The position numbers and the translations under genes are program-made. From Dyella humicola (lineage in GTDB: Bacteria; Pseudomonadota; Gammaproteobacteria; Xanthomonadales; Rhodanobacteraceae), in contig NZ_JAPDPC010000003.1 in assembly GCF_026283945.1 (NCBI RefSeq), positions 62,001 through 126,000 on the forward strand: 64,000 nt of DNA, written 5' to 3'. Below the pieces are notes generated by a model. The model ran no database searches. It saw only the letters and a list, made by a program, of their open reading frames with translations, and was not told the DNA's origin. Positions 54,427-62,925 of the stretch are shown here, piece after piece (within the stretch, counting starts at the first letter, position 1; each line of letters starts with the position of its first letter).

Positions 54427-55460
54427 CACATCGTCTCCGTGACCTTGCGCAGATGCGGCGGGACGTCGGGATCGTAGCCTCGCGCCAGCGACAGCGCACT
54501 CGCCGCGCGATAGAAACTCTGCACCGCCAGCAGCGGCGCCACGATGGCCTCGATACCGGAGGGCAGCGGCAGCGTGCCGGGTTCGGTGCTGCCCGGTGCG
54601 GCCAGCCACACGCGGGCGCCACGGGCGCGGAATTCGCGCGCCACGGCCAGGGTATTCTCCAGCGTGCCGTCATCCTGGGCGAAGAACAGCACCGGGAAGC
54701 CATCGCCCACCAGCGCCATCGGACCATGCTTCACCTCGGCAGCGCTAAACGCTTCCGCATGCAGGCCGCAGGTCTCCTTGAGCTTGAGCGCCGCTTCCAG
54801 CGCCGCGCCGAAGCCATAGCCGCGACCCACCACGAACAGGTTGCGTGCATCGCGCAGGCCATCGGTGAGCGCGCTCCAGTCCGAATCCCAGCCACGACGC
54901 AAGTCGTCCGGCAGGCGCGCCACGGCCGCGTGCAGTGCCGCGTCGTCGCTCCAGTGCGCAGTGAGCTGAAGAATCGCAGCGAGCGTGGCGAGATAACTCT
55001 TGGTCGCTGCCACGCTCAGCTCAGGGCCGGCGCGCAGCGGAATCACCGTGTGGGCGAGCGCGGCCAGCGGCGAGTCTTCCACGTTGACCAGGGCCAGCAC
55101 CTGCGCACCCGCGTCTTTGGCCGCTTGCGCGCTGCGCAGCAGGTCCGGGCTCTTGCCGGACTGCGAGATGGCCACAAACAGCGCGCCTTCGAGATTCAGA
55201 TCGGCATCGTAGATCGACGAGATTGATGGCGACGCCGATGCGGTGATTAGGCCAAGGCGCGTCTCGAACACATACTTGGCGTAGGCAGCGGCGTGATCGG
55301 AGCTGCCGCGCGCGCACGTGACGATGAAGCGCGGCGGCTTCGCGCGCAGTTGTTCGCCCAGCGACTTGAGCACGTCGGCGTTCTCACGCAGCTGGCGCTC
55401 GACCACCGCGGCCGACTCGTGGGCCTCGCGGAACATCAGGGTGGAACTGGCTTCTTTCAT
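54426..55460 (-). CDS. nagB-II: SIS-domain glucosamine-6-phosphate deaminase (NagB-II type)
   Basis: A 344-residue protein with two SIS domains. Landmarks are FIVTCARGSSDHAAAYAKYVF, then AISQSGKSPDLLRSAQ, ELSVAATKSYLATLAAILQL, FVVGRGYGFGAALEAALKLKE and the C-terminal RGYDPDVPPHLRKVTET. This equals the isomerase half of GlmS without the glutaminase domain, the pattern of NagB-II, which converts GlcN-6-P to fructose-6-P and ammonia and replaces the unrelated NagB. A role in GlcNAc breakdown is supported by direct coupling to nagA. It is 61 bp behind the LacI-type regulator. Confidence 0.92.
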   Translation of the reverse strand: MKEASSTLMFREAHESAAVVERQLRENADVLKSLGEQLRAKPPRFIVTCARGSSDHAAAYAKYVFETRLGLITASASPSISSIYDADLNLEGALFVAISQSGKSPDLLRSAQAAKDAGAQVLALVNVEDSPLAALAHTVIPLRAGPELSVAATKSYLATLAAILQLTAHWSDDAALHAAVARLPDDLRRGWDSDWSALTDGLRDARNLFVVGRGYGFGAALEAALKLKETCGLHAEAFSAAEVKHGPMALVGDGFPVLFFAQDDGTLENTLAVAREFRARGARVWLAAPGSTEPGTLPLPSGIEAIVAPLLAVQSFYRAASALSLARGYDPDVPPHLRKVTETM

Positions 55461-55521
55461 GGCTGTCTCGATGGCTTGCGTGTGGGCGCCGGCCGCGGGG
55501 GAGGGCGTGCTTCGCGCGCCG

Positions 55522-56574
55522 TCAGCCCTTGCGCGGCGCCGATGTGGGTGGCGGTGCGGTGGAACCGCGAACCACCAGTTCGGGAATAAAGCATTCGTTG
55601 GACGGCATGTCGGCAGCGGTGCCTGTCTTGTGTTGCAGCTCGGCCATCAGCTGCAAGGCAGCATGCTGTCCGATCTCGCTGGTCGACTGGCGCGCGGTGG
55701 TCAGCGCAGGCCAGGCCTGCTTGGAGAACGGGCTGTCCTCGAAACCGGCGATCGACAGATTCCACGGCACATCCATGCCGCTGGAGCGCGCAGCGGCAAG
55801 CACGCCAGCGGCGATTTCGTCGTTGCTGCCGAAAATCGCCGTCGGTGGATCCTTGAGCGCGAGCAACTTGCGCGCACCGCGGAAACCATCGTCGAACGCA
55901 TAGCGACCCGGCAGCACCAGCTTCTTGTCCAGCGGCACGCCGTAGTCCTTCAGCGCGTCGGCATAACCCTGATAGCGCTCCGGGCTGGAACGATGGTGCG
56001 GTTCGCCCCACAGGAAGCCGATGCGCGTGTGACCGAGCTGGATCAGGTGTTCGGTGATCGCATAGGCCGCACTGCGGTCGTCGATGTAGACGCAGGGCGA
56101 ACCATCATGCGGATCTTCGCGCGAGGAAATGATGCGCACGAAGCTGATGTCGTTTTCGGTCAGCTGGTCGATCAGCTCCGCCTGTTCGGACATCGGCGGT
56201 GCCAGCACCAGGCCGGCGAGGCGATTGCGCTCGACCAGCGAACAGAGTTCGTCGGCAAGATTCGGGGACGAGGAATCGCAGGGATGGATCAGCAGGCCAT
56301 AGCCTCGCTCACGGCAGGCCGACAGGACGCCGTCCTGCATGCTGATCACGTAATGGGCGTTGGGGTTGTCGTAGACCAGGCCGATGGCATAGGCGTGGGT
56401 GCTGCGCAAACCGCGCGCCGAGAGATTGGGCTGGTAGCCCAGCGCCTCGATCGCACGCTCGACTTTTTCGCGCGTATCCGCGCGTACCGAGGCCTCCCGG
56501 TTGATCACGCGTGAGACCGTTTTGAGCGAAACGCCCGAACGCTTGGCGACGTCCTTGATGGTGGGGTTGCGCAA
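55522..56574 (-). CDS. LacI family transcriptional regulator of GlcNAc genes
   Basis: A repressor of about 350 residues. The helix-turn-helix and hinge are NPTIKDVAKRSGVSLKTVSR, then VINREASVRADTREKVERAI, and the sugar-binding periplasmic-binding-like domain follows (AIGLVYDNPNAHYV, IFGSNDEIAAGVLAAA). The frame is open to 56628, but a TTG at 56574, 8 nt behind GGAG, lies right before the DNA-binding domain and is the likely start. Position between nagP and the deaminase/nagA genes, plus two AACGTT-centred palindromes in the promoters of nagP and the kinase, points to a NagR/NagQ-like regulator responding to a GlcNAc metabolite. The ligand is inferred. Confidence 0.9.
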   Translation of the reverse strand: MRNPTIKDVAKRSGVSLKTVSRVINREASVRADTREKVERAIEALGYQPNLSARGLRSTHAYAIGLVYDNPNAHYVISMQDGVLSACRERGYGLLIHPCDSSSPNLADELCSLVERNRLAGLVLAPPMSEQAELIDQLTENDISFVRIISSREDPHDGSPCVYIDDRSAAYAITEHLIQLGHTRIGFLWGEPHHRSSPERYQGYADALKDYGVPLDKKLVLPGRYAFDDGFRGARKLLALKDPPTAIFGSNDEIAAGVLAAARSSGMDVPWNLSIAGFEDSPFSKQAWPALTTARQSTSEIGQHAALQLMAELQHKTGTAADMPSNECFIPELVVRGSTAPPPTSAPRKG

Positions 56575-56665
56575 CAGGGGAACTCCGGCAGAACGAGAAG
56601 GGCATCGTAGCCCAGCGGGTGGAAGCAAGTCGGCGGCGTGACACCGGGTCCGCCGCCTTACCCAC

Positions 56666-57952
56666 TCAGGAGACGTGCTGGCCTACGCGATGGCCCTTCA
56701 ATCCGTAATAAAGGATGTACAGATAGCAGGGCACCATCAGCAGCAGGAATACCAGCTGGAAGTTGAAATGCTGTTTCAGGTGCACAAAAAGTTGCGGCAC
56801 GAGTGCACCGCCCGCAATGGCCATGATGAGCAGGGCCGAACCGCGCTCGGTGAGCTTGCCTAGCCCCTTGATCGCCAGCGGAAAGATCGCCGGCCACATC
56901 ATTGCATTGGCAAATCCCAGGGCGGCGACGAACGCCACCGAGGCATAGCCGTGCGTGACATAGGCGCCGACCGTGAACAGCACACCCAGCACGGCCGACA
57001 CAGCGAGGTAGCCCTGCTGCGAGATCACGCGAGGGATGAAGGCCAGGCCAGCGAGATAACCTGCCAGCATCGCTACCAAGGTGAACGAGGTGAAATGCTT
57101 GGTCTCATCCAGCGGCAGTCCGAAGCCCTGGCCATACGTGCCAATGGCGTCGCCCGCCATCACTTCCACGCCGACATAGAGGAACAGGCACAGCACGCCC
57201 AGCCATAGATGCGGGAAGCTGAAGATGCCGCCCTTGTCGTGGCCGATTTCCGCTTCGCTATTGGCACCCGACGGCTTGATTTCCGGCAGCGACGAGCGCA
57301 CCACCCAGATCGCCAGCAGCACCAGCAGGCCCGCCATGATCATGTACGGCATGTGCACCTTGGCGGCGAAGGCATTGAGCAGCGCTTCGCGTGCTTCGGG
57401 CGTGGGCGCCGCCTTCACTTGCTGGTCGAACGTATCGATACCCGACAGCACCAGCGCACCAAAGACGAACGGCGCCAGCGCGCCTGCGATCTTGTTGCAG
57501 ATGCCCATGAACGCTATGCGCTGCGCGGCGCTGTCGATCGGGCCAAGGATGCTGATGTACGGATTGGAGGCCGTCTGCAGCAGCGCGAGTCCCGCGCCAA
57601 TCACGAATAGGCCGACCAGAGCGCCGAAGAAGATCCGCATGCTGACGAACTGGCCAAACATCACCGCACCGATGGCCATGACGAACAGGCCAAGGCCCAT
57701 GCCCTTCTTCATGCCCGTGCGGCGAAGCACGCTCGATGACGGAATGGCCAGGAAGAAGTACGAGAAATAGAACACCAGCGGCACCAGGAAGGCCGACACG
57801 TCATCCACGTTGAAAGCGAGCTTGACGAAGGTGATCAGCGGGCCATTGAGCCAGGTGACGAAGCCGAAGATGAAGAACAGCACGCCGATGATCAGCATCG
57901 GTACCAGGCTGGAAGATCGCGACTCGCCGGCGGCGAGCGATGGTGACGACAT
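56666..57952 (-). CDS. nagP: GlcNAc permease, MFS sugar:H+ symporter (NagP/FucP-like)
   Basis: A 428-residue major facilitator protein with 12 helices. FFIFGFVTWLNGPLITFVKLAF and LALLQTASNPYISILGP are signature stretches of the FHS (fucose/glucose/GlcNAc) subgroup, as is FANAMMWPAIFPLAIKGLG near the C-terminus. Its neighbours make N-acetylglucosamine the likely substrate, taken from periplasm to cytoplasm. The ATG at 57952 is used; the frame extends upstream without helix features. It is the first gene of the minus-strand nag set, and its promoter overlaps a LacI-type operator. Confidence 0.92.
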   Translation of the reverse strand: MSSPSLAAGESRSSSLVPMLIIGVLFFIFGFVTWLNGPLITFVKLAFNVDDVSAFLVPLVFYFSYFFLAIPSSSVLRRTGMKKGMGLGLFVMAIGAVMFGQFVSMRIFFGALVGLFVIGAGLALLQTASNPYISILGPIDSAAQRIAFMGICNKIAGALAPFVFGALVLSGIDTFDQQVKAAPTPEAREALLNAFAAKVHMPYMIMAGLLVLLAIWVVRSSLPEIKPSGANSEAEIGHDKGGIFSFPHLWLGVLCLFLYVGVEVMAGDAIGTYGQGFGLPLDETKHFTSFTLVAMLAGYLAGLAFIPRVISQQGYLAVSAVLGVLFTVGAYVTHGYASVAFVAALGFANAMMWPAIFPLAIKGLGKLTERGSALLIMAIAGGALVPQLFVHLKQHFNFQLVFLLLMVPCYLYILYYGLKGHRVGQHVS

Positions 57953-58021
57953 GGTGTAAGGACTCCCCGCGGGTTTCCGATGACTGACTGCATGGCCGAT
58001 GGCCATGACTTCCCCGCGCTG

Positions 58022-58051
58022 TTTATCCGCGTTAACTAGCAACGTTGTCAA
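58022..58051 (-). promoter_or_regulatory. nagP promoter overlapping a LacI-type operator
   Basis: On the minus strand TTGACA (58051-58046), 18 bp, GATAAA (58027-58022). The -35 runs into AACGTT, giving TTGACAACGTTG, an imperfect copy (58037-58050) of the perfect palindrome near the kinase gene. The repressor would block polymerase directly. Confidence 0.65.
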
Positions 58052-58280
58052 TTACTGTCGCCTCACTGTCAGGCGCAGTGCTGGCTGCTCAGGCTACATG
58101 GTACGCCGCCGCATGCAGTCCATGGCGCGCCGCCGCAAACCATTGTCTAGCGCTGTCATTTCCCGGTCAAACCGCGCCAGCCCGGTATTTATGAGGTTTT
58201 AACAAGTGTCCTGAGCAGAGCGTATTGATCTCGTTGCTGCGGCGCAGCAGGCGGCCGCGACGGTTAGGAAAAATGTCCTG

Positions 58281-58309
58281 TTGACAACGTTGTCATCCAT
58301 TCCCAGACT
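58281..58309 (+). promoter_or_regulatory. Kinase promoter with perfect LacI-type palindrome
   Basis: TGACAACGTTGTCA (58282-58295) is a perfect 14-bp palindrome and includes most of a consensus -35, TTGACA (58281-58286). At 17 bp spacing a weak -10 CAGACT (58304-58309) follows. It matches the NagR-type operator style known from GlcNAc regulons of related bacteria. Confidence 0.65.
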
Positions 58310-58351
58310 CCGGCCAAAACAAGCCACGTTTGACAAAGGCGTGACGAACAC

Positions 58352-59422
58352 ATGACGGGAGGGAATGTGGGGGAAGTGGCCAACCACGGCAGTGCGCGCA
58401 AGCTGGCGACGCAGGGCGATGTGTTTCTCGCGGCAGACGTCGGCGGCACGCATGCGCGCATCGGGCTGGTAAGCCAGCGCCCGGATGGCCAGAGCCCCGT
58501 CACCGTGCTGCAGTATCACCGTTACGCCTGCGCCGACTGGCCGAGCCTGACGGCGGTACTGAAAGACTTCGTCGACCAGCTCGATCGTTCCGTCCATGTG
58601 CATCGCTGTGCGGTGGCCAGCGCCGGCTATGTGCTGGGCGACGCCATCGTCAACGACAACCTGCCCTGGCCGGTGTCCATTCGGGACATTCGCGACAGCC
58701 TCGGCATCGACCAGCTCGCGGTCATCAACGATTTCGAAGCGGTGGCCTATGCCACGCAGTTCCTGGCCCAGGCCGATACGACCCCGGTGATCGAGACCGC
58801 AGCTGCGCCTGCCGCCGGTCCGGTGCTGGTGATGGGACCGGGCACCGGGCTCGGCTCGGCCGTGCTGCTGCCGGGCTATCCCCGCGCCACCGTGCTGGCG
58901 ACCGAAGCGGGGCAGATCGCACTGGCGCCGGGCAATGAGCGCGAAATCGAGATCCTGCGTTATCTCGCACGCGATCGCGCTTACGTATCGTTCGAGCACG
59001 CCTTGTCCGGTCCGGGCCTGCTCAACCTTTATCGCGCGATCTGCGAACTGAGCAAACAGGCGCCGACGCTGACCGTTCCCAGCCAGGTGACCCAGGCCGC
59101 GCTCGATCGCAGCGATGCCGCGGCCGTCGAGGCGCTTGACGTGTTCTGCAGTCTGCTCGGCAGTTTTGTCGGCGACTTGGTGCTGCTTTATGGCGCGCGT
59201 GGTGGCGTGTTCCTGGCCGGCGGCATCCTGCCGCAGATCCGCGATGTGTTGCTCGCCAGCAACTTTCGGCAGCGCTTCTTCAACAAGGGGGTGATGCGCG
59301 CCTTCTTGCAGCAGGTTCCTGTACGACTGATGGAGCACGGCCAGCTTGGCGTGATTGGCGCAGCCGGACTGTATCTGGATGGCCAACAGACAAGCTTGGG
59401 GGAGAACGCAGCACCAACGTAA
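58352..59422 (+). CDS. glk: Glucokinase-family sugar kinase, probable GlcNAc kinase
   Basis: A 356-residue kinase of the Glk family (not ROK). The phosphate-1 motif is FLAADVGGTHARIGL, and the catalytic/sugar region is AVINDFEAVAYATQFL. The phosphate-2/adenosine parts are LVMGPGTGLGSAVLLPG and GGVFLAGGILPQIRD. The 20 residues before the first strand are an extension, and start codons at 58352, 58367 or 58376 are possible. In this locus a kinase is needed to make GlcNAc-6-P for NagA, so GlcNAc is the likely substrate, although the family normally uses glucose. Its promoter carries the perfect LacI-type operator. Confidence 0.88.
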   Translation: MTGGNVGEVANHGSARKLATQGDVFLAADVGGTHARIGLVSQRPDGQSPVTVLQYHRYACADWPSLTAVLKDFVDQLDRSVHVHRCAVASAGYVLGDAIVNDNLPWPVSIRDIRDSLGIDQLAVINDFEAVAYATQFLAQADTTPVIETAAAPAAGPVLVMGPGTGLGSAVLLPGYPRATVLATEAGQIALAPGNEREIEILRYLARDRAYVSFEHALSGPGLLNLYRAICELSKQAPTLTVPSQVTQAALDRSDAAAVEALDVFCSLLGSFVGDLVLLYGARGGVFLAGGILPQIRDVLLASNFRQRFFNKGVMRAFLQQVPVRLMEHGQLGVIGAAGLYLDGQQTSLGENAAPT

Positions 59423-59529
59423 CACCGCACATTCGTAGCACTGAACCGGGCATCAAGCCCAGACAGCCACGTAGCAGCCGGACGACCCACATACATCCGC
59501 TGCCGATATGCCTTCGAGGGGAGGAAACC

Positions 59530-62325
59530 ATGTCACATCGCAAAACACTGCTAGCAGTAAGCATCATCACCGGTCTCTGTTTGGCTGGCTCGCTTCACGC
59601 GCAAGACGCCACCAAGCAGTCCGGCCCTGCCGCGGCTCCCAGCCCGGCGCAAACAACGGACCAGCAAACCACCGCGGATCAGGCCAAGGCAAAGCAGCTC
59701 GCCACCGTGACCGTGACCGGCATCCGCGCCAGCCTGCAGGCGTCGATGGATACCAAGCGCAACGCCGACGCCATCGTCGATGCGGTTACCGCGCTGGATA
59801 TCGGCAAGTTCCCGGCCAGTAACGTGGCCGAGGCGCTGGCGCAGATTCCGGGCGTGACCCTGGATCGCCAGCTCGGTGCGACGCAGCGCGTCAGCATCAA
59901 CGGCATGGACCCCAGCCTCAACCTGACCCTGCTCGATGGCCACCCGGTGGCGCAGGCGGTGTGGCTGTATGACGACAGCCCGAACCGCGGCTTCAACTTC
60001 TCGCTGCTGTCGCCGGAAGTGATCGGCGCCATCGAGGTCTACAAGAGCATCGAGGCTCGCCTGCCGGAAGGCGCGATGGGCGGCCTCATCAACATGCACA
60101 CGGTCAAGCCGCTCGATGCCCCTTCGAACACGGTCTCCGGTTCGGTCGGCATCAACTACAACGACATGGTCGACAGCACCCGTCCGGAGGCCTCGATCTT
60201 CTACAACTGGCATAACGCCGACAAGACCTTTGGCTTCAACGTCTCTGCGCAGCACTTTGAGCAGTTCAACAATCGCGAGGGTCTGGAGAACTACGGCTAT
60301 TCTTCGGTGGCCTCGGTGAATACCGCCGCGCTCGCCGCGGGCAACAACGCGATCCAAAATCAGTTGAATGCCGGCACCATCAAAGGCACCGACATGATGC
60401 CGAATCAGGTTTCGGCGACCAACTTCCAGCAGGTCGAGAAGCGCGATAGTGTCACCACCAACCTCGAGTGGGCTCCGACCCAGAGCTTCACCTCCAACCT
60501 GTCCCTGATGTACTCCAGGGACAACCTGGATAACGTCAACCAGTCGATGTATCCGTGGGCCACTAACAGCCCGAGCGGCATCACTTCGCTTACCGAAGGC
60601 CCCAACGGCATCATCACCAGCGGCACCCAGGCCGGCACGCCGTGCTTGAACAGCCTCAACTGCACCAGTACCGCACACACCTTCACCGACAATAATGCGC
60701 GCATCTCGCATGTCACCACCAAGGGTGCCGACCTGCAGCTCGATTACAAGGGTGATGGCTGGCAGTTGCATGGCCAGGGCGGCGTGAGCGACTCGCGCAA
60801 CCCGATGCAGCAGGCCGTCAAGGAAATCTTCTACGGCGGTGCCTTCAACTGGAGCCTGAGCAAGGGCCCGCAGTTCACCGATCCGTCCACGGCCAACAAT
60901 CCCAACTACTGGGCGGACAACGGCTGGGGCGGCAACCTGGGTAAAGAGCTTTACAAGGCCAGGGATGGGTATGGCCAGCTTGACTTCACCAAGGATTTCG
61001 ACAGCTTCCTCAACAGCGTGCAGGTCGGCGCTCGTTATGTCGATCATACGGAAAGCCAGACGCTTAACGTCTACACGGGCGCTGAGGGGCTGACGCTCAA
61101 CCAGATCGGCTTTGGCGGCCTGAGCAACCTGGACGGTTCGCGCAGCCTGGGCCTGAGCCAGAGTTCGATCGAGCACGTGCAGACGATGGGCCAGCAGGCC
61201 ATCTTCGACGCCGTCACCAATTCGCCTGGCTTCGGCTCGGCGACTGATCCGAACTCGTTCTGGGATAACACCTTCGCCGTGCAGCAGAAGAACACCTCGG
61301 GCTACCTGCAGGCGAACTTCGGCAACGACAATTTGCGTGGCAATATCGGTGTGCGCTACGTGCATACCGAAAACAGCAGCAGCGGCTGGGTCATTCCGGC
61401 CTCGTGCGCCTCTGCCGACGTGTACCCGTGCAATTTCCCGGCCGGCTTTGGCTATCTCACCCAGGACAGTTCGCGTAACAACTGGCTGCCGGCACTCAAC
61501 ATCGCCTATAACGTCACGCCGGACATCATCCTGCGCGGCGCCGGCTCGGAAACCATTGCCTACGCACCGTTCAACCAGATGGCGCCGTATTTCGCCGCCA
61601 ACGACACCGTGTTGACGGCCGTCGCCGGCAACCCGAACCTGAGTCCGTATCGTTCGGTCAACTGGGATGGTTCGGCCGAGTGGTATTTCGACCCGCACTC
61701 CCTGGTGGCGGTCTCGTTCTTCTACAAGAACGTGCTCAACTACATCGTCAATGAAGCGACGATGCAGCAGCGTGTCAACGGCTCCTGGACGCTGCCGGGC
61801 TACCAGATCAATGCCGCATCGTTGATCGCCACCGGCCAGTGCACCACGGCGGGTATCTGTAACTACAACGTCACCGCGCCGGTCGACGGTGGCGGCGCCA
61901 CGGTCAAGGGCGGCACCCTGGCCTACCAGCAGGTCTATGCCTACGGCTTCGGTCTGCGTGCCAACTACACGTACTCCGACGCGCATACCAATAACAACGG
62001 CGCGCTGCCGTACAACTCCAAGAACTCGTACACCATCGCTCCGTACTACGAGGAAGGCCCGTACACCGCCAGCCTCGCCTACAGCTACCGCTCCAGCTAC
62101 CTCGCTGGCGGTTATGTGGCCGGCGCACCGGCGACGTACATCGACGGGTTCAAGGAACTGGACGCCACCCTGGGTTACCAGATCAACCAGTACCTGTCGC
62201 TCAACCTCAACATGCTCAACCTGCTCAACTCCAAGTACTACGCGTACCTGGGCAGCAAGACGCAGATGTCGGCTGAGTACGTCACGGGTCGCCAGTTCAT
62301 GTTGAAGCTGCAGTTCAAGCTCTAA
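59530..62325 (+). CDS. TonB-dependent receptor, probable chito-oligosaccharide transporter
   Basis: A 931-residue outer-membrane receptor. The signal peptide (SHRKTLLAVSIITGLCLAGS, cut near LHAQ) is followed by a Gln/Thr-rich linker, then a TonB-box-like LATVTVTGIRASLQASMDTK and the plug domain (LDIGKFPASNVAEALAQIPG, VSINGMDPSLNLTLLDGHPV). The 22-strand barrel ends in MLKLQFKL. It belongs to the large Xanthomonadales receptor group for sugars. Its position between the GlcNAc kinase and a hexosaminidase points to chitin oligomers. The ATG has AGGGGAGGA just upstream. No operator copy was found in the 107 bp before it, so it may be read from the kinase promoter. Confidence 0.92.
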   Translation: MSHRKTLLAVSIITGLCLAGSLHAQDATKQSGPAAAPSPAQTTDQQTTADQAKAKQLATVTVTGIRASLQASMDTKRNADAIVDAVTALDIGKFPASNVAEALAQIPGVTLDRQLGATQRVSINGMDPSLNLTLLDGHPVAQAVWLYDDSPNRGFNFSLLSPEVIGAIEVYKSIEARLPEGAMGGLINMHTVKPLDAPSNTVSGSVGINYNDMVDSTRPEASIFYNWHNADKTFGFNVSAQHFEQFNNREGLENYGYSSVASVNTAALAAGNNAIQNQLNAGTIKGTDMMPNQVSATNFQQVEKRDSVTTNLEWAPTQSFTSNLSLMYSRDNLDNVNQSMYPWATNSPSGITSLTEGPNGIITSGTQAGTPCLNSLNCTSTAHTFTDNNARISHVTTKGADLQLDYKGDGWQLHGQGGVSDSRNPMQQAVKEIFYGGAFNWSLSKGPQFTDPSTANNPNYWADNGWGGNLGKELYKARDGYGQLDFTKDFDSFLNSVQVGARYVDHTESQTLNVYTGAEGLTLNQIGFGGLSNLDGSRSLGLSQSSIEHVQTMGQQAIFDAVTNSPGFGSATDPNSFWDNTFAVQQKNTSGYLQANFGNDNLRGNIGVRYVHTENSSSGWVIPASCASADVYPCNFPAGFGYLTQDSSRNNWLPALNIAYNVTPDIILRGAGSETIAYAPFNQMAPYFAANDTVLTAVAGNPNLSPYRSVNWDGSAEWYFDPHSLVAVSFFYKNVLNYIVNEATMQQRVNGSWTLPGYQINAASLIATGQCTTAGICNYNVTAPVDGGGATVKGGTLAYQQVYAYGFGLRANYTYSDAHTNNNGALPYNSKNSYTIAPYYEEGPYTASLAYSYRSSYLAGGYVAGAPATYIDGFKELDATLGYQINQYLSLNLNMLNLLNSKYYAYLGSKTQMSAEYVTGRQFMLKLQFKL

Positions 62326-62345
62326 AGCCGCTAACCGCGGGTCGA

Positions 62346-62368
62346 GGGGCCTGGCCGTGCCAGGCCCC
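62346..62368 (+). terminator. Hairpin terminator after the TonB receptor gene
   Basis: Perfect 10-bp stem GGGGCCTGGC-CGT-GCCAGGCCCC, 20 bp after the stop codon, followed by TTCG. The T-run is short, so termination may be partial. Confidence 0.65.
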
Positions 62369-62369
62369 T

Positions 62370-62757
62370 TCGAGGAACGGGAACCCGCTGGTGCGACCGT
62401 ACGATAGTCGCATCGGGCCGCTACTCAAGACGGTTCGTTTCCGGTACACGGAATGGGCCATCCGCAGTCGCGTCATACCCGTCCTCGGCCCATCGGGGGC
62501 GAGCGTCATGCGCTCATGTCGCGGATACGGTCCCGCCCGAATCCCGGCCGACGCAGCACGCAAGTTATCGAGGGGAGAAGTTCGCCACGGAATCGGGATA
62601 AACGGCGTGTCACTCTTGGCCTGAACCGAGTGGCTCGCGACATGACTCCCGGCTTTCGATCTGACCTGCGTTTTTTGCTTCCACGTTTCATCAGGAAATT
62701 TGAAGCCATTGGCTTCCCTCCCCACGGACCTGGCAGTCTTGCCAGGTCCGATTTTTC
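62370..62757 (+). ncRNA. Candidate small RNA region ending in a strong terminator
   Basis: These 390 bases between two genes of the same strand hold no convincing coding frame, yet end in a second strong terminator at 62725-62756. A terminator so far behind the receptor gene, and after another terminator, suggests a separate short transcript starting inside the gap. No promoter was identified with confidence. Confidence 0.35.
62725..62756 (+). terminator. Strong intrinsic terminator
   Basis: A perfect 11-bp stem CGGACCTGGCA/TGCCAGGTCCG with a 4-nt loop (GTCT) is followed by ATTTTTC. It lies 400 bp after the receptor gene and 170 bp before the hexosaminidase start. Confidence 0.88.
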
Positions 62758-62795
62758 TTCCGGGGACCCGAAAAGATCGAAAGGAGTGAGGTTGC

Positions 62796-62867
62796 ATGAA
62801 GCCATGGCATGATCTGGTGGTCGCGCCTCCCGCGTTTGTCGCGAACCTGCCAGACGTCCTCGTGTGA
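62796..62867 (+). CDS. Possible 23-codon small gene upstream of the hexosaminidase
   Basis: A short frame starting MKPWHDLVVAPPAFVANL has AAGGAG 9 nt before its ATG and lies right after the strong terminator and 58 bp before the hexosaminidase start. It could be a leader or chance frame. Nothing in the sequence names a function. Confidence 0.25.
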   Translation: MKPWHDLVVAPPAFVANLPDVLV

Positions 62868-62925
62868 TGGCTGGCATCTGTCCGTGATCGGCATTCCCTA
62901 CGATTGACGTACCAACCACGAGACC

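Noticed and set aside
59551-61986. An 811-codon open frame antisense to the TonB receptor gene
   Set aside because: It is a high-GC shadow: His/Val/Arg/Gly-rich translation with no domain, while the plus strand encodes a complete receptor with signal peptide and C-terminal barrel strand.
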